Shown here: positions 55,201-64,000 of the stretch, one piece after another
Layout: every line of letters starts with the position of its first letter
How positions within the stretch are numbered: position 1 is the first letter of the stretch
Assembly: GCA_963752815.1 (NCBI GenBank)
Contig: CAVVZI010000006.1
Span: forward strand, 806,001-870,000
Direction: 5' to 3'
Origin: Sva-07 sp963752815
GTDB taxonomy: Bacteria > Actinomycetota > Acidimicrobiia > Acidimicrobiales > Ilumatobacteraceae
Length of the DNA stretch: 64,000 nt
The notes under the pieces: generated by a model
What the model saw: the letters and a program-made list of their open reading frames with translations, nothing else
Databases searched by the model: none
What the model was told of the DNA's origin: nothing
Program-made: the position numbers and the translations under genes

Positions 55201-58200
55201 GTCGTCGCCGCCCTCGGCGTCGTAGTCGTTCTCGCCCACTTGACCGATGAAGATGTCGTTGCCCGGCCTGACCTGGGCGGGGTCGTCGAAGAACGGCGCC
55301 GCGTGGTCACCCTGGAGCAGGTCTTGACCCGATCCTCCCTGGATCCAGTCGTCACCACCGTCGCCGAACACGGCGTCGGCACCCTGACCGGCGATCATGA
55401 AGTCGTTGCCGGGTCCGGCGAAGGCCTCGTTGTCGTTGGCGCCGCCGTTCATGAAGTCCTGACCGTCGCCGCCCATGCTGATGTCGTCGCCGATTCCGGT
55501 GTCGATGGCATCGTTGCCAGGACCGCCCTTGAGGACGTCGGCGCCGCCGAGATCGGTGATGATGTCGTTGTCGTCGCCACCGAGGGCGAGGTCGTCACCA
55601 CCGTTGCCCTCGATGACGTCCTTGCCGGGGCCGCCCCAGAACGTGTCGTTGTCGTTGCCGCCGAACACCCGATCAACCCCAGGCGTGCCGTTGTAGACGG
55701 CCTGGCCGTTGATGCCGCTGGGATCGACACTGTTGAACTGGCGGTACTGGACGGTGCCGATCGGATTGCCGGCGGTCGCGGTAGTCGGGTCTCGCAGCAG
55801 CAGGAGGTTCTCGTCGCAGTCGGTCGTCAGCGGGTCGTCGGCAATCGAGCCGGGGCCGGTGTTGAAGCTCCCGGCCGGAGCGGGGAACGTCAGCCTGCCG
55901 AGCTGGAACTTGCAGTCGGCGGACGCGAACGCGTCGGCCTTCAGCGTGTTCGGTGCCGTCGGTGTTGCGCTGGATCAGTTCGGCGAAGGAGTTGCCTTCG
56001 AGCTGGGTGCGCAGGTTCATGCCGGGCGTGCGAGCGAGGTAGTAGAACCGGTCGCTCTCCTGCAGGTTCTCCAGGGAGAGCTGGAACACGTAGTTGAACG
56101 TGGTTCCGAGCAGGCCACCGAACAGGTTCGTGATCTCGGCGAGACCGCCGACCCACATGTCGACATTGTCGAGACCGGTGATGGTCAGACCACCGGGAGC
56201 GGTGGCCCAGGCACCGGTGCTGAACATGAAGTCCGCGGCATCCGCCGGCGGAACGTCGCCCGACAGCGGATCGACGATCGCTCGTGCGGCAGCCCGCTTG
56301 CCCGCCAACGTCGTCGCCCCGGTGATGGTCGGGTGGAGGCCGTAGGCGGCGACGAAGTTGATCAGCGACTCGGGGTGCTTGAGGTGTTGACCGAAGTCGG
56401 ACCAGCTGGTGTACGGAGCGAGCTGACCGTCGTTGGTCTGCGCAAAGACCTGGCGGCGGAACTGGTTCAGCGGTGGGACGCCCACATCGCGGGCGCGGGT
56501 CATGTTGATCGCCGGCAGGTCGAGTGGCAGGCCGAGGAGGTTGTTGCGCAGCGTCTCGACGACGAACTCGTCGAGCTCGTTGCCGACCTGATCAGACGAG
56601 CCCATCGCGATGGTGCCCGCCGCCTGCTCGGGCGTCAACGTACCCGCGGTGCCGCCGTTGAAGTACTCGGGTGGGTTCAAGAACGCGTCGAGCAGCGGGG
56701 TCGAGTTGTCGGAGCCGTCCTCGTTGGTCCGGGCGACCTCGTCGTCGAGCATCGAGTGACCGAAGCGGTAGACCGCGGCGGCGAACTCGGCGGGGATCCC
56801 GGCGTTGATGTCGGGGTTGTAGATGTGGAAGGGACGCACCATCGGCTGGACCTTGCGGGCGAACTCCTCGAACACGAGGTGCTGGTACTCCATCTCGGTG
56901 ACGAAGCGGGCGGCCTGGAACAGGCGCGAACCGTTCCACCCGTCGGGCGACACGGCGGTCGCCAGCTTCCACTCCGCCAGCGCCTGAGCGCCACCAGGGC
57001 GTGGTGTCGTTGGTCAGCGTGGCCTTGATGTCGTCGATCAGCCGGTCGTGCTCGTGATGGAAGACCTGGTGGATCGCCGACAGGGCGATGTTCTCGTTGC
57101 AGCGACCGTCACCACAGGTGAAGTGGTCGTTGAGCATCTCGTCGTCGTAGGTGCCGGCAGGCTGATGCGCGAAATCTGCCGAGGCCGTCAGGTCGGGGTC
57201 AGGCGTCGGACAGACCAACGGCCCACCCTGTGACGTGCACGAGGGGTCGGCGTTGTGGGCGATGTCGGTCAGGAACGGCGTGTCGAAGTGCACGACGTTC
57301 GCCGGAACCGGAACCGGGCTGGCCAGGTTGCCCTCGACGAGGGCACCGCCCGCGGTGACGTACTGCGGAAGCCCGCGCGCGGGGCCGGGGATGAAGTTGC
57401 CGTAGGGATCGACGGCGAGCATCGGGATGTTCGTCACGTCGCTGTCCCGCAGCAACAGGCCGAGCTTCTCTTTCGCCTGCTTCTTGGTCGACGCCCACGT
57501 GGAGATGCTTCCCGTGGTGGCGTCGCCGTCGTTGAAGCACGTCGACGCAGCGATGCATGCAGTGTTGAGCGGATCGTCGGCGACGATGCCGCCGAGCAGC
57601 TTGCCGGTCGACACCGGGTGGTTGGCGGCGTTCAGCGCGTACTCACGCAGGAACACCTGGTGCGACGCGTGCGACGTGTAGGTCTGACTCTGATCGACCC
57701 AGGGCGTGTCGGTGTTGTTGGCGTTCTGGATGTCGTCAGCGTTACCGAGAACTCCATCGGGTCCGGGCTGATTCTGCGCCCGGGTCAGCACCATGAATCG
57801 CTGCCCCGGCGGCACTTCGTCGCCGTTGCCGGCGATGCCGTCGGGACCGACCGTGATCAGCGGGTCGTCGGCCTTGAGCGGGACGAACACCGTGCCGCCG
57901 CTCTTCACCGTCTGGTCGACGCCGTGGTCGAAGAACTGGCCGAAGAACGTGAACAGGCTGTTGTACGGCGGCGACAGGCCGACGTCGGTGGTCACGTTGG
58001 GAATGAACAGCGTCTTGTGCGCCGGTGTGCAGCCGGCGGGCAGCCCGTCTCCAGCTCCCGGCTGGCTCGGCTGCGTGGTGCACGGCGCGGTGCCGGTGTT
58101 GCCCTGCGTCCTGACCGGGAACCCGGCCGCGGCGATCGCCGCCGGGTTGGTCTCGGTCTGATCGACGATCAGGTTGCTGATCACGCGGGGCTGCGAGTCG

Positions 58201-58889
58201 ATGACGCTGCCACTCTTCTGCGCATAGCTCGTCGGTCCGGGGGGGCCCACCGGCAGCGCCGGCGTGATCGGCTCGGCGTCGCGGAAGACCGGAGCCGACA
58301 GACGCGGGAACTGCTCGTCGGCGCGCGCGGTCTGGTACTTCAGGATCGGCCGCGGCGTCGTCGTCCCATTGGGGTTGGTCGCCGGTGATCCGTCCGGATT
58401 GAGCAGTGCTGCCGGTGCGAGGTTGTTGCAGCCACCGTCGACGGTGCGCAGGCCGTACGTCGTGAGGTAGTCAGGGACCTGGTCCGGGTAAACGCCGGGG
58501 GCGGTTGGCGTCGTCAGCGGTCCGGGAAGCAGGGACGCGCAATATTCCGGATCGTTGACTGGATCCGGGTTCGGAGCCTGGCCCGTCTGGGTGCCCTGGA
58601 ACGAGCGCGAGTGCCGCTCCGCGATCTTGATCTGCTTCAGGATGTACGCCAGGTCCGACGGCGTCACGGTGAACCCGCTGCCCACTGGTCCCACCGCGGC
58701 ACTGGCCACGTTGGCCGCGCCCGAGCCGGCGACCACGTTGGTCGCGATCAAACCGAGCATGGCCGCGGCACACGCGATGGTCTTGAGCCTGCGTGGCTTC
58801 CCAGATGCGGAACGACTCTTGCCGACCGCCTTGTTTCGCCCGAACACCCGCCGCGCGCCAGTGCGCGCACTGAAATCCCCGTCCCGCAT
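52254..58889 (-). CDS. Giant secreted heme peroxidase with RTX, Ig-like and triplicated C-terminal repeats (multiple frameshifts)
   Basis: About 2,200 residues when reassembled, ATG 58889 (MRDGDFSARTG), with an N-terminal Arg/Lys-rich region and a signal helix (IACAAAMLGLIATNVVAGSG). Order: animal-type heme peroxidase with distal-His motif FFGQFFDHGVD and ENIALSAIHQVFHHEHDRL; an RTX block of GGxGxDxxxG repeats (GGNDNDTFWGGPGKD and others) near 55.2-55.7 kb; Ig-like domains (LSAYSLTFAPADIGVAKPI); a PPPPPPP/T-S linker; three 124-residue repeats. The frame breaks near 56990, 55955, 54690, 54505, 54362, 54010, 53850 and 53735, the first a clear +1. It should be secreted, bind calcium and oxidise substrates or halides with H2O2. 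Confidence 0.85.
52257..53372 (-). repeat. Three tandem 372-bp repeats encoding 124-residue C-terminal units
   Basis: The three units share LDTRGGNKVGNA, NPTIGGGYVTVYPCGTRP, TIPNSVIAPVSA and YVYGTAHLIADVSGY, each with two cysteines. The phrase tacccggacacgtctgcg recurs at 52267, 52639 and 53011, exactly 372 bp apart. They are part of the giant peroxidase and look like cell-surface or anchoring modules. Confidence 0.9.
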
Positions 58890-58914
58890 TATGAAGCCGT
58901 CCTCTTCACTAGTG

Positions 58915-58939
58915 AGTCCTGCGCCCGTTGAGCAGGACT
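58915..58939 (-). promoter_or_regulatory. Hairpin at the 5' end of the giant-peroxidase transcript
   Basis: AGTCCTGC (58915-58922) pairs with GCAGGACT (58932-58939) around a 9-nt loop. The hairpin lies ~30-50 nt upstream of the start codon, close to the predicted transcript start, so it could affect mRNA stability or translation. Confidence 0.4.
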
Positions 58940-58948
58940 CGTTGTACA

Positions 58949-58977
58949 TCGTTAGTCCTAAGACCTTCGACTGTCAA
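58949..58977 (-). promoter_or_regulatory. Promoter of the giant heme peroxidase with embedded palindrome
   Basis: Minus strand TTGACA (58972-58977), 17 bp, TAACGA (58949-58954). The spacer contains AGGTCTTAGGACT (58954-58965 on the plus strand reads AGTCCTAAGACC), one base off the GGTCCTAAGACC motif of the multicopper oxidase region. A regulator bound here would cover the promoter spacer, which suits a repressor or a MerR-type activator. Confidence 0.6.
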
Positions 58978-59604
58978 ACCATTTCTTCAAGGAGTGCCGA
59001 CGGTACTGCACGCCGCCCTCCTGCCTCATGATTGGCCCCTGCCATTGCGTCGCGAACGCGCAGTCAACACCTCATAGTTCAATATCGCCCCAACTATCGC
59101 CACCGCATACCGGGCCACATGAACGAATCATTCTCCATGTTGAGGCAACTACGTGTGACGGATTTGTCGCAATCTGCAGGTACACGCACCGGAAAGCAGC
59201 CAGCAGACCGTGCGCCATCCGTCACATCGCCTCTGGATCAGGGGGTTCTGGGCAGAGAGGCCCACCGTGTTCGACTGATCGATCTTCTCAACCCTGGTGT
59301 TGCCAGCAGTGATTGCGGTATGACATCGAGGCCGACCGAGCGTGCACGGGTTGAGGCCAGTTCGACTTCCGATTGTAAAGGAACGATAAAGATGTGACGA
59401 GCGACTGCTAAAGAGCGGTCGATGCCAACCTGACACGGTCGCCGTCGCGCGCGTGAATGACGTCGATCACGATCGATTCTCCTACCGCTATAGCGGCAAA
59501 TAGATCGCGAACCCCCGACGTCGGTGCCTGTCAGCCATGCGATTGACGGTTGACCACTCGCCGGCAGCGTCCACACACCGCACCACAGGCGCGAGACTCT
59601 CCGG
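58978..59604. other. 627-bp intergenic region without supported genes
   Basis: No credible gene on either strand; open frames here have odd composition and no ribosome-binding sites. It has a lower GC stretch near 59030-59400. A 12-bp perfect palindrome CCGCTATAGCGG at 59485-59496 is the only visible signal and could be an operator. Confidence 0.5.
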
Positions 59605-59981
59605 GTGGCCGCGAGCAATCCTCGGGACGGATATCGGTCGGTCACGCCGCGGATCGTGGTCGACGACGTCGCCGCACAAGCCGAGTTCCTGCGCCAGGTG
59701 TTCGATGCGACCGGTGACATCGATCCGAGCCGCCCGTGGAGGTCCGCATCGGCGATTCGCTGCTGATGATCTCATCGACCGGCGAACGCCCGGCCTTTCC
59801 GGCGTTCCTCTACGTCTACGTCGACGACGCCGACTCGACGTTCGAGCGTGCGATCGATGCCGGCGCCACCGTGATCGAAGAACCGCGCGACACGCCGTAT
59901 GGAGACCGCCGAGCGATGGTGCGCGATCCGTTCGGCAACGTGTTCCAGATCGCCCATCAACTACGGACGCCGGGGCGATGA
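59605..59981 (+). CDS. VOC-superfamily (glyoxalase-fold) protein (shift near 59730)
   Basis: Probable GTG start at 59605 (VAASNPRDGYRSVTPRIVV). The first betaalphabetabetabeta unit holds RIVVDDVAAQAEFLRQVFDATGD, and after a shift explained by one missing G it continues VEVRIGDSLLMISSTGERP, LYVYVDDADSTFERAIDAG and a C-terminal PYGDRRAMVRDPFGNVFQIAHQL, the usual VOC/PhnB-like ending. The span is 3n+2. Metal-dependent small-molecule binding is likely. The substrate is unknown and the N-terminal boundary is uncertain. Confidence 0.65.
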
Positions 59982-60012
59982 ACCGTTCGCAACCGGCGCC
60001 GGTGCGCGATCG

Positions 60013-60402
60013 TCAATAGTTGCCGAGCTGGTCGACACGGCGGAAGTACTTGCGTCCGTACGCGGCGAGTTCGCCGTCGCTCGGGTGGTCGATCGTTTCA
60101 ACCCCGACGATGCGTCGCGCGAGTTCGTGGTGGCGTTGTTCGACGTACCGCCGAAATGCGAGCTTGGCGGTGCCAGGTCCGGTGATCAGAATCTCTCGCA
60201 CGTCGGCGACCGCCGCGACGATGTCGCCGAAGAGTGCCACATCGTCGGGCGCGTGTCCGGAGCCCGGCTTTCCTGACTTGCGGTGGAGTTGCCGTTGTTC
60301 GCTCTGACTTTCGATCGGAATCGTTTCACCGTCACCGTCTGAGAACGCAAAGATTCGGGCGTTCAGGTGATCGAGCCACACGATGGCGTGGACGTAGGAC
60401 AT
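60013..60402 (-). CDS. Translational-machinery (eRF1-like) small protein family
   Basis: 129 residues, ATG 60402 (MSYVHAIVWLDHLNARIFAF). The N-terminal HAIVWLDH, the central HRKSGKPGSGHAPDD, ITGPGTAKLAF and the C-terminal GVETIDHPSDGELAAYGRKYF match the bacterial protein family annotated 'translational machinery protein', which has an eRF1-domain-2-like fold. It may bind ribosomes or RNA. No biochemical role is established in this lineage. Confidence 0.75.
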   Translation of the reverse strand: MSYVHAIVWLDHLNARIFAFSDGDGETIPIESQSEQRQLHRKSGKPGSGHAPDDVALFGDIVAAVADVREILITGPGTAKLAFRRYVEQRHHELARRIVGVETIDHPSDGELAAYGRKYFRRVDQLGNY

Positions 60403-60558
60403 GTTGGATTCCCTCCTGTCACTCAGCAGTCCAAACAGTATTCGTCACGAGGTGGAGGACAGCCATGCGACTGCCGATCTCACATCGTGTGATGCTTGTT
60501 CACGCCTTGGGTTCGACAACGACGACCGGCGGTGCGCCGGCCCACCAGGAGGAAATCC

Positions 60559-61494
60559 ATGACACTGATCCAGCTCTCCGCTCCGTTGACGGTCACCGAC
60601 GGCGGACTCGAGACGACGCTCGTCTTCCACCACGGCATCGACCTGCCCGACTTCGCCGCGTTCCCGCTGCTCGACACCGAGGTCGGTCGCGCGGCCCTCG
60701 CCGACTACTACCAGCCCTACCTCGACCTCGGCCGGCGGCTCGGCGCCCCCGTGGTGGTCGACACGCCGACGTGGCGGGCGAACCTCGACTGGGGCGCACG
60801 CCTCGGCTACGACGCGATCCGGCTCGCCGCCGTCAACCGGCGAGCGGTCGAGTTCGTGAGCGAGCTCGCGACAAGCGGACCCGGCGGTCCGGTGGAGCAT
60901 GTCGTCGACGGGGTGATCGGCCCACGCGGCGACGGCTACGTGGTCGGCGAGACGATGTCGGCGTCCGAGGCGGCTGCGTACCACGGCCTGCAGGCACGCG
61001 CCTTCGCCGAGGCCGGCGCGGCGATGACGACCGCCGTCACGATGACGTACGTCGACGAGGCGATCGGCGTGGTCCGAGCTGCCGGGTCGGTGGGCCTGCC
61101 CGTGGTGATCTCGTTCACCGTCGAGACCGACGGAGTGTTGCCGTCGGGACAACCGCTCGGGGACGCGATCGCCCAAGTCGACGACGCGACGGACCGGGCG
61201 CCCGCCTACTACATGGTCAATTGCGCCCACCCCTCGCACTTCGCCGAGCAACTCACCGAGGGTGCCGATTGGCTCGCACGGGTCAAGGCGATCCGCGCCA
61301 ACGCCTCGCGCTGCAGCCACGCCGAACTCGACGAGGCGACGGAGCTCGACCGTGGCGACGTGTCCGACCTCGCCGACTGGTACCGGCGACTGAACGTGAT
61401 CCTGCCCGATCTGCGGGTGGTCGGCGGCTGCTGTGGCACCGACCACGAGCATGTGGCCGCCATCGCCGAGTCGCTGGCCGAAGTGCGCTCCTGA
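60559..61494 (+). CDS. Homocysteine S-methyltransferase family protein
   Basis: 311 residues, ATG 60559 after AGGAGG (MTLIQLSAPLTVTDGG). Signatures are TDGGLETTLVF, the zinc-ligand Cys in MVNCAHPSHF and the C-terminal CC pair in VGGCCGTDHEH. It transfers a methyl group to homocysteine (MmuM/YagD type) and yields methionine; S-methylmethionine as donor is the family precedent. The gene stands alone with a terminator downstream. Confidence 0.9.
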   Translation: MTLIQLSAPLTVTDGGLETTLVFHHGIDLPDFAAFPLLDTEVGRAALADYYQPYLDLGRRLGAPVVVDTPTWRANLDWGARLGYDAIRLAAVNRRAVEFVSELATSGPGGPVEHVVDGVIGPRGDGYVVGETMSASEAAAYHGLQARAFAEAGAAMTTAVTMTYVDEAIGVVRAAGSVGLPVVISFTVETDGVLPSGQPLGDAIAQVDDATDRAPAYYMVNCAHPSHFAEQLTEGADWLARVKAIRANASRCSHAELDEATELDRGDVSDLADWYRRLNVILPDLRVVGGCCGTDHEHVAAIAESLAEVRS

Positions 61495-61550
61495 CCTCGG
61501 GGCTTCGACGGTTTGCGACGCGGCCCGGCCAGGCTGCGCGACGACGCGAA

Positions 61551-61599
61551 GATCTCGGCGGCGCCACATCCCCTTTCGGGGACGGGCACCGCCGAGATC
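61551..61599. terminator. Terminator between convergent genes
   Basis: GATCTCGGCGG (61551-61561) pairs with CCGCCGAGATC (61589-61599), with an inner CCCC/GGGG hairpin. It sits between the methyltransferase and the ABC permease, which converge here. Confidence 0.65.
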
Positions 61600-61624
61600 G
61601 GACGTCGACTTCAGCGCTGATGGC

Positions 61625-64000
61625 TCACACGGAAACGAGGGCCTTCAGCACGTCCACCTTGGCGGCCCGTCGGGCCGGCAGCACCGCGGCGATCGCTCCG
61701 GCGAATGCAGCGATCAGCGTGACGATCGCCAGGCTGGTGACCGGGACGGTCAGGGTGTCGATCCCTTGATCGGCCATCGCCCGGACGGTCGCCCACCCGA
61801 AGAACGTGCCGACGGCCAGCCCGAGCGTCGAGCCGAAGACGGCGATGATGATCGACTCCCAGCGGACCGTCGAGCGGACCTGCGACCGTCCCATGCCGAC
61901 CGCTCGGAGCAACCCGAGTTCACGTGTCCGCTCGAAGATCGACAGGGCCAGGGTGTTGGCGATGCCGAGCAGAGCGATCACGACGGCCAGCATCAGCAGG
62001 GCGTAGAACAGGCCGAGCATCGTGTCGATCTCGGAACTGACGAGAGCGAGGAAGCCGTCCTTGTCCAGCACGTTGGCCGACCCGTAGGCATCCGCCACAT
62101 CGCTGATCGCAGCCTCGTCACCCGAGACGTAGACCCGGTAGTCGAGGGCGTCGCCACCGTTCGCCGCCAGGGCGTCCAGGTCGACGAACATCGAGCCGAC
62201 CCAGTCGGTGGCACCCGAGAAGATCGCCTCGACGACGAGTGAGGTGTCGCCGCTCGGGAACGTCACCGGCACCTTGGTGCCGATCGTCCATCCCTGTTCG
62301 GCGGCGTGCTCGGCGGAGACGGCGATGCCGTCGGCGCCGAGGGCGTCCAGATCTCCCTCGACGTCACCGAGCACGAACATCTCGTCGACGGTCGTGGCGT
62401 CGAAGGCGTTGAACGCATCCGTCGCCGACCCGTCGACGATCGCCGGGGTCAGCCGAGCCTGGGTGACGACGTCGACGCCGGCTGGTGCCGCGCAGTTCGT
62501 CGGCCAGGTCGGGGCTCAGCCCTGACGAGTTGTCGAACGCTCCGGCTTCGACGATGTGCGTCCCGGTGAACTCGGATTCGAGCGAGCCGGCCATCGAGGT
62601 CTTCGCCGAAGCGGCGAACACGGTGATGAACCCGACCAGAGCGACGCCGATCATGAGCGACGACGCCGTACGGGCGGTCCGCTTCGGATTGCGCAAGGCG
62701 TTGCGGGTGGCGAGCTCACCGCTGAGCCCACGCATCCGCAGCGGGATGCCGAACACCGATGCGACGGGGCGAGCGAGCACCGGGCCGAGGATCGACACGC
62801 CGACGAACGTGGTCAGCGCACCGACGCCGACGAGCGCCAGCTCCCCACCGAGACCGGCGAGCAGTGCGATCACGCCGGCGGCGGTGACCACCGAGCCGGC
62901 GATGGCCCGGCGTGCCGAGCCGCGGAGCGATCCACGTTCACCTCACGGAGTGCCGCGATCGGGGCGATCTTGGCAGCCCGACGTGCGGGGAGCCATGCCG
63001 ACCCCACGGTCACGACGACCCCGACGGCGAACGACAGCGCCATCGCGCTGAACGCGATCACGGTTGGTCCGTCAGGCATGTCGAAGCCGAAGGCCGACAT
63101 CAGCTGACGCAGTCCGGCGGCCACACCGATGCCGGCGATGAGACCGAGACCGGAGGCGAGCACGCCGACGACGACGGCCTCGACCGAGCACGGAGCGCTT
63201 GACCTGGCGGCCGGACGCACCGATGGCTCGCAACATCGCCATCTCCCGAGTGCGCTGTGCGACGGTGATCGAGAACGTGTTGTTGATGATGAACGCACCG
63301 ACGAACACGGCCACGATGGCGAAGACCAGCGAGATCGTCCTGAACTGGGAGAAGTCTTCCCCGAGTGCTGCCTGGTTCTCGGCGATCAGCGTCGCTCCGG
63401 TGATGACCTCGACGTCACCGCCGACGGCCGCCTGAACAGCCGCGGCGATGTCCGCCTGTGACGTTCCGGGGTCGGCGGTGACGGCGATCGCGTCGGCCTG
63501 CCCAGGCGTCGCCAACAGTTCTGCGGCGGTCGCGTCGGTGAACAGCACCGCCGTCGCCCCGGCAGGCGAGTCGGCCGAACCGAACTTGGCGATGCCGGCG
63601 ATCGTGAACTGGCGGGGCGCGCCCTTCGTGAGCACGGTCGCGACGTCACCGGGCTGGTAGCCGGCCTTGTCGGCGCTCGCCTTGTCGATCACGATCTCGT
63701 CATCGCCGGCGGGAGCACGGCCGCTGGCCAGCTTGTACGGGTTGAGTTCGTCGACCGCGACCCAGTTCGTGCCGAACGCCGGGCTCTTCGAGACGTCGCC
63801 GACCGGTTCCCCGTCGGGACCGACCAGCTGGGCGTAGCCGTTGATGCGCAGCGCCACCTGGTCGACGCCGTCGACGGAGGCGACGGTGTCGGCGAGTGTG
63901 GCGTCGAGACGGGGGCCGGGTTCGCCGTAGCCGAGGTCGATCTCGGACGGCGTCCTGACGTAGGCGTCGACGCCCTGGTCGGCCTCGGCGAGCGCCGAGT
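61625..64000 (-). CDS. MacB/FtsX-type ABC transporter permease (partial, several frameshifts)
   Basis: The gene enters from the right edge and ends at 61625. It has two FtsX domains: an extracellular MacB-like part (LINGYAQLVGPDGEP region, VAVDELNPYKL), a first membrane set (FRTISLVFAIVAVFVGAFI, RTREMAMLRAIGASGRQVK), linker helices (VTAAGVIALLAGLGGELAL) and a second set (FYALLMLAVVIALLGIANT, RTRELGLLRAVGMGRSQVR). It closes with LPARRAAKVDVLKAL. Frame breaks near 63190, 62930 and 62488 are consistent with single-base errors. The ATPase partner must lie outside the window. Substrate unknown; lipoprotein or drug-type export is possible. Confidence 0.85.

Noticed and set aside
52254..58889. Reading the fragments as several independent genes (peroxidase, RTX protein, repeat protein)
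   Set aside because: The fragments abut in the expected domain order without internal ribosome-binding sites, and the first junction is explained by one extra base.
59028..59312. 94-codon plus-strand frame in the gap upstream of the VOC gene
   Set aside because: Unusual composition, no ribosome-binding site and no recognisable fold.
1..64000. CRISPR array, prophage, plasmid origin or integrated element with attachment sites
   Set aside because: No regularly spaced repeats, no phage structural or integrase genes and no clear direct repeats at the two tRNAs were seen.

Overview
The window is GC-rich, densely packed actinobacterial DNA. A mycothiol synthase (mshD), a DUF3499-type protein, an SCO6745-family protein, many probable leaderless starts (TANNNT 6-9 nt before the start codon) and large secreted proteins with C-terminal tandem repeats fit an Acidimicrobiia member such as an Ilumatobacter relative. 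That placement is inference from gene content; no rRNA is present.

Layout. 1-5.7 kb: two tandem copies of a Tat-exported multicopper oxidase (the first cut by the window edge), the second heading an operon with two small membrane proteins, plus a Thr-rich membrane-anchored protein. 5.9-9.8 kb: a secreted protein, an ECF sigma/anti-sigma/COG4315 lipoprotein module, a small HTH protein with a palindrome at its start codon, and an SCO6745-type protein. 9.8-17.2 kb: a fatty-acid desaturase, pyruvate:ferredoxin oxidoreductase coupled to a DHOD-like protein, and an acyl-CoA dehydrogenase. 17.3-24.4 kb: mostly accessory genes (small coupled ORFs, SnoaL-like proteins, a ClC channel, a truncated LuxR, a double lysozyme-fold protein). 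24.6-38.3 kb: two tRNAs, an SDR, a decayed HTH-type gene, then the core genes dnaG-rpoD, ppdK-terC, an M50 protease, ygfZ, trpE-hisI and a GroES-like protein. 38.4-44.2 kb: an aldo/keto reductase, an enoyl-CoA hydratase and the hisCBHAF operon, whose every junction is a 4-nt start/stop overlap. 44.2-52.2 kb: a leaderless small gene, a candidate small RNA, mshD, an M3 peptidase, rlmN, a kinase-like pair, a SRPBCC/DUF3499 pair and a K+-channel-like protein. 52.2-58.9 kb: one giant secreted heme peroxidase with RTX, Ig-like and triplicated 124-residue repeats. 59.6-64 kb: a VOC protein, an eRF1-like small protein, homocysteine methyltransferase and an ABC permease running off the edge.

Three signals cut across the annotation. 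First, a palindromic element present as tandem doublets lies inside two open reading frames (the N-terminus of HisH and the middle of the M3 peptidase), translated in both. Second, a short palindrome (GGTCYTAAGACC type) lies upstream of the multicopper oxidases, the Thr-rich protein and the giant peroxidase, suggesting a shared regulator of extracellular oxidative functions. Third, many conserved genes, including the primary sigma factor, carry single-base frameshifts, mostly +1. This looks like base-calling or assembly error, so coordinates of those genes are given across the shifts and 'broken' genes here should not be read as pseudogenes without re-sequencing.
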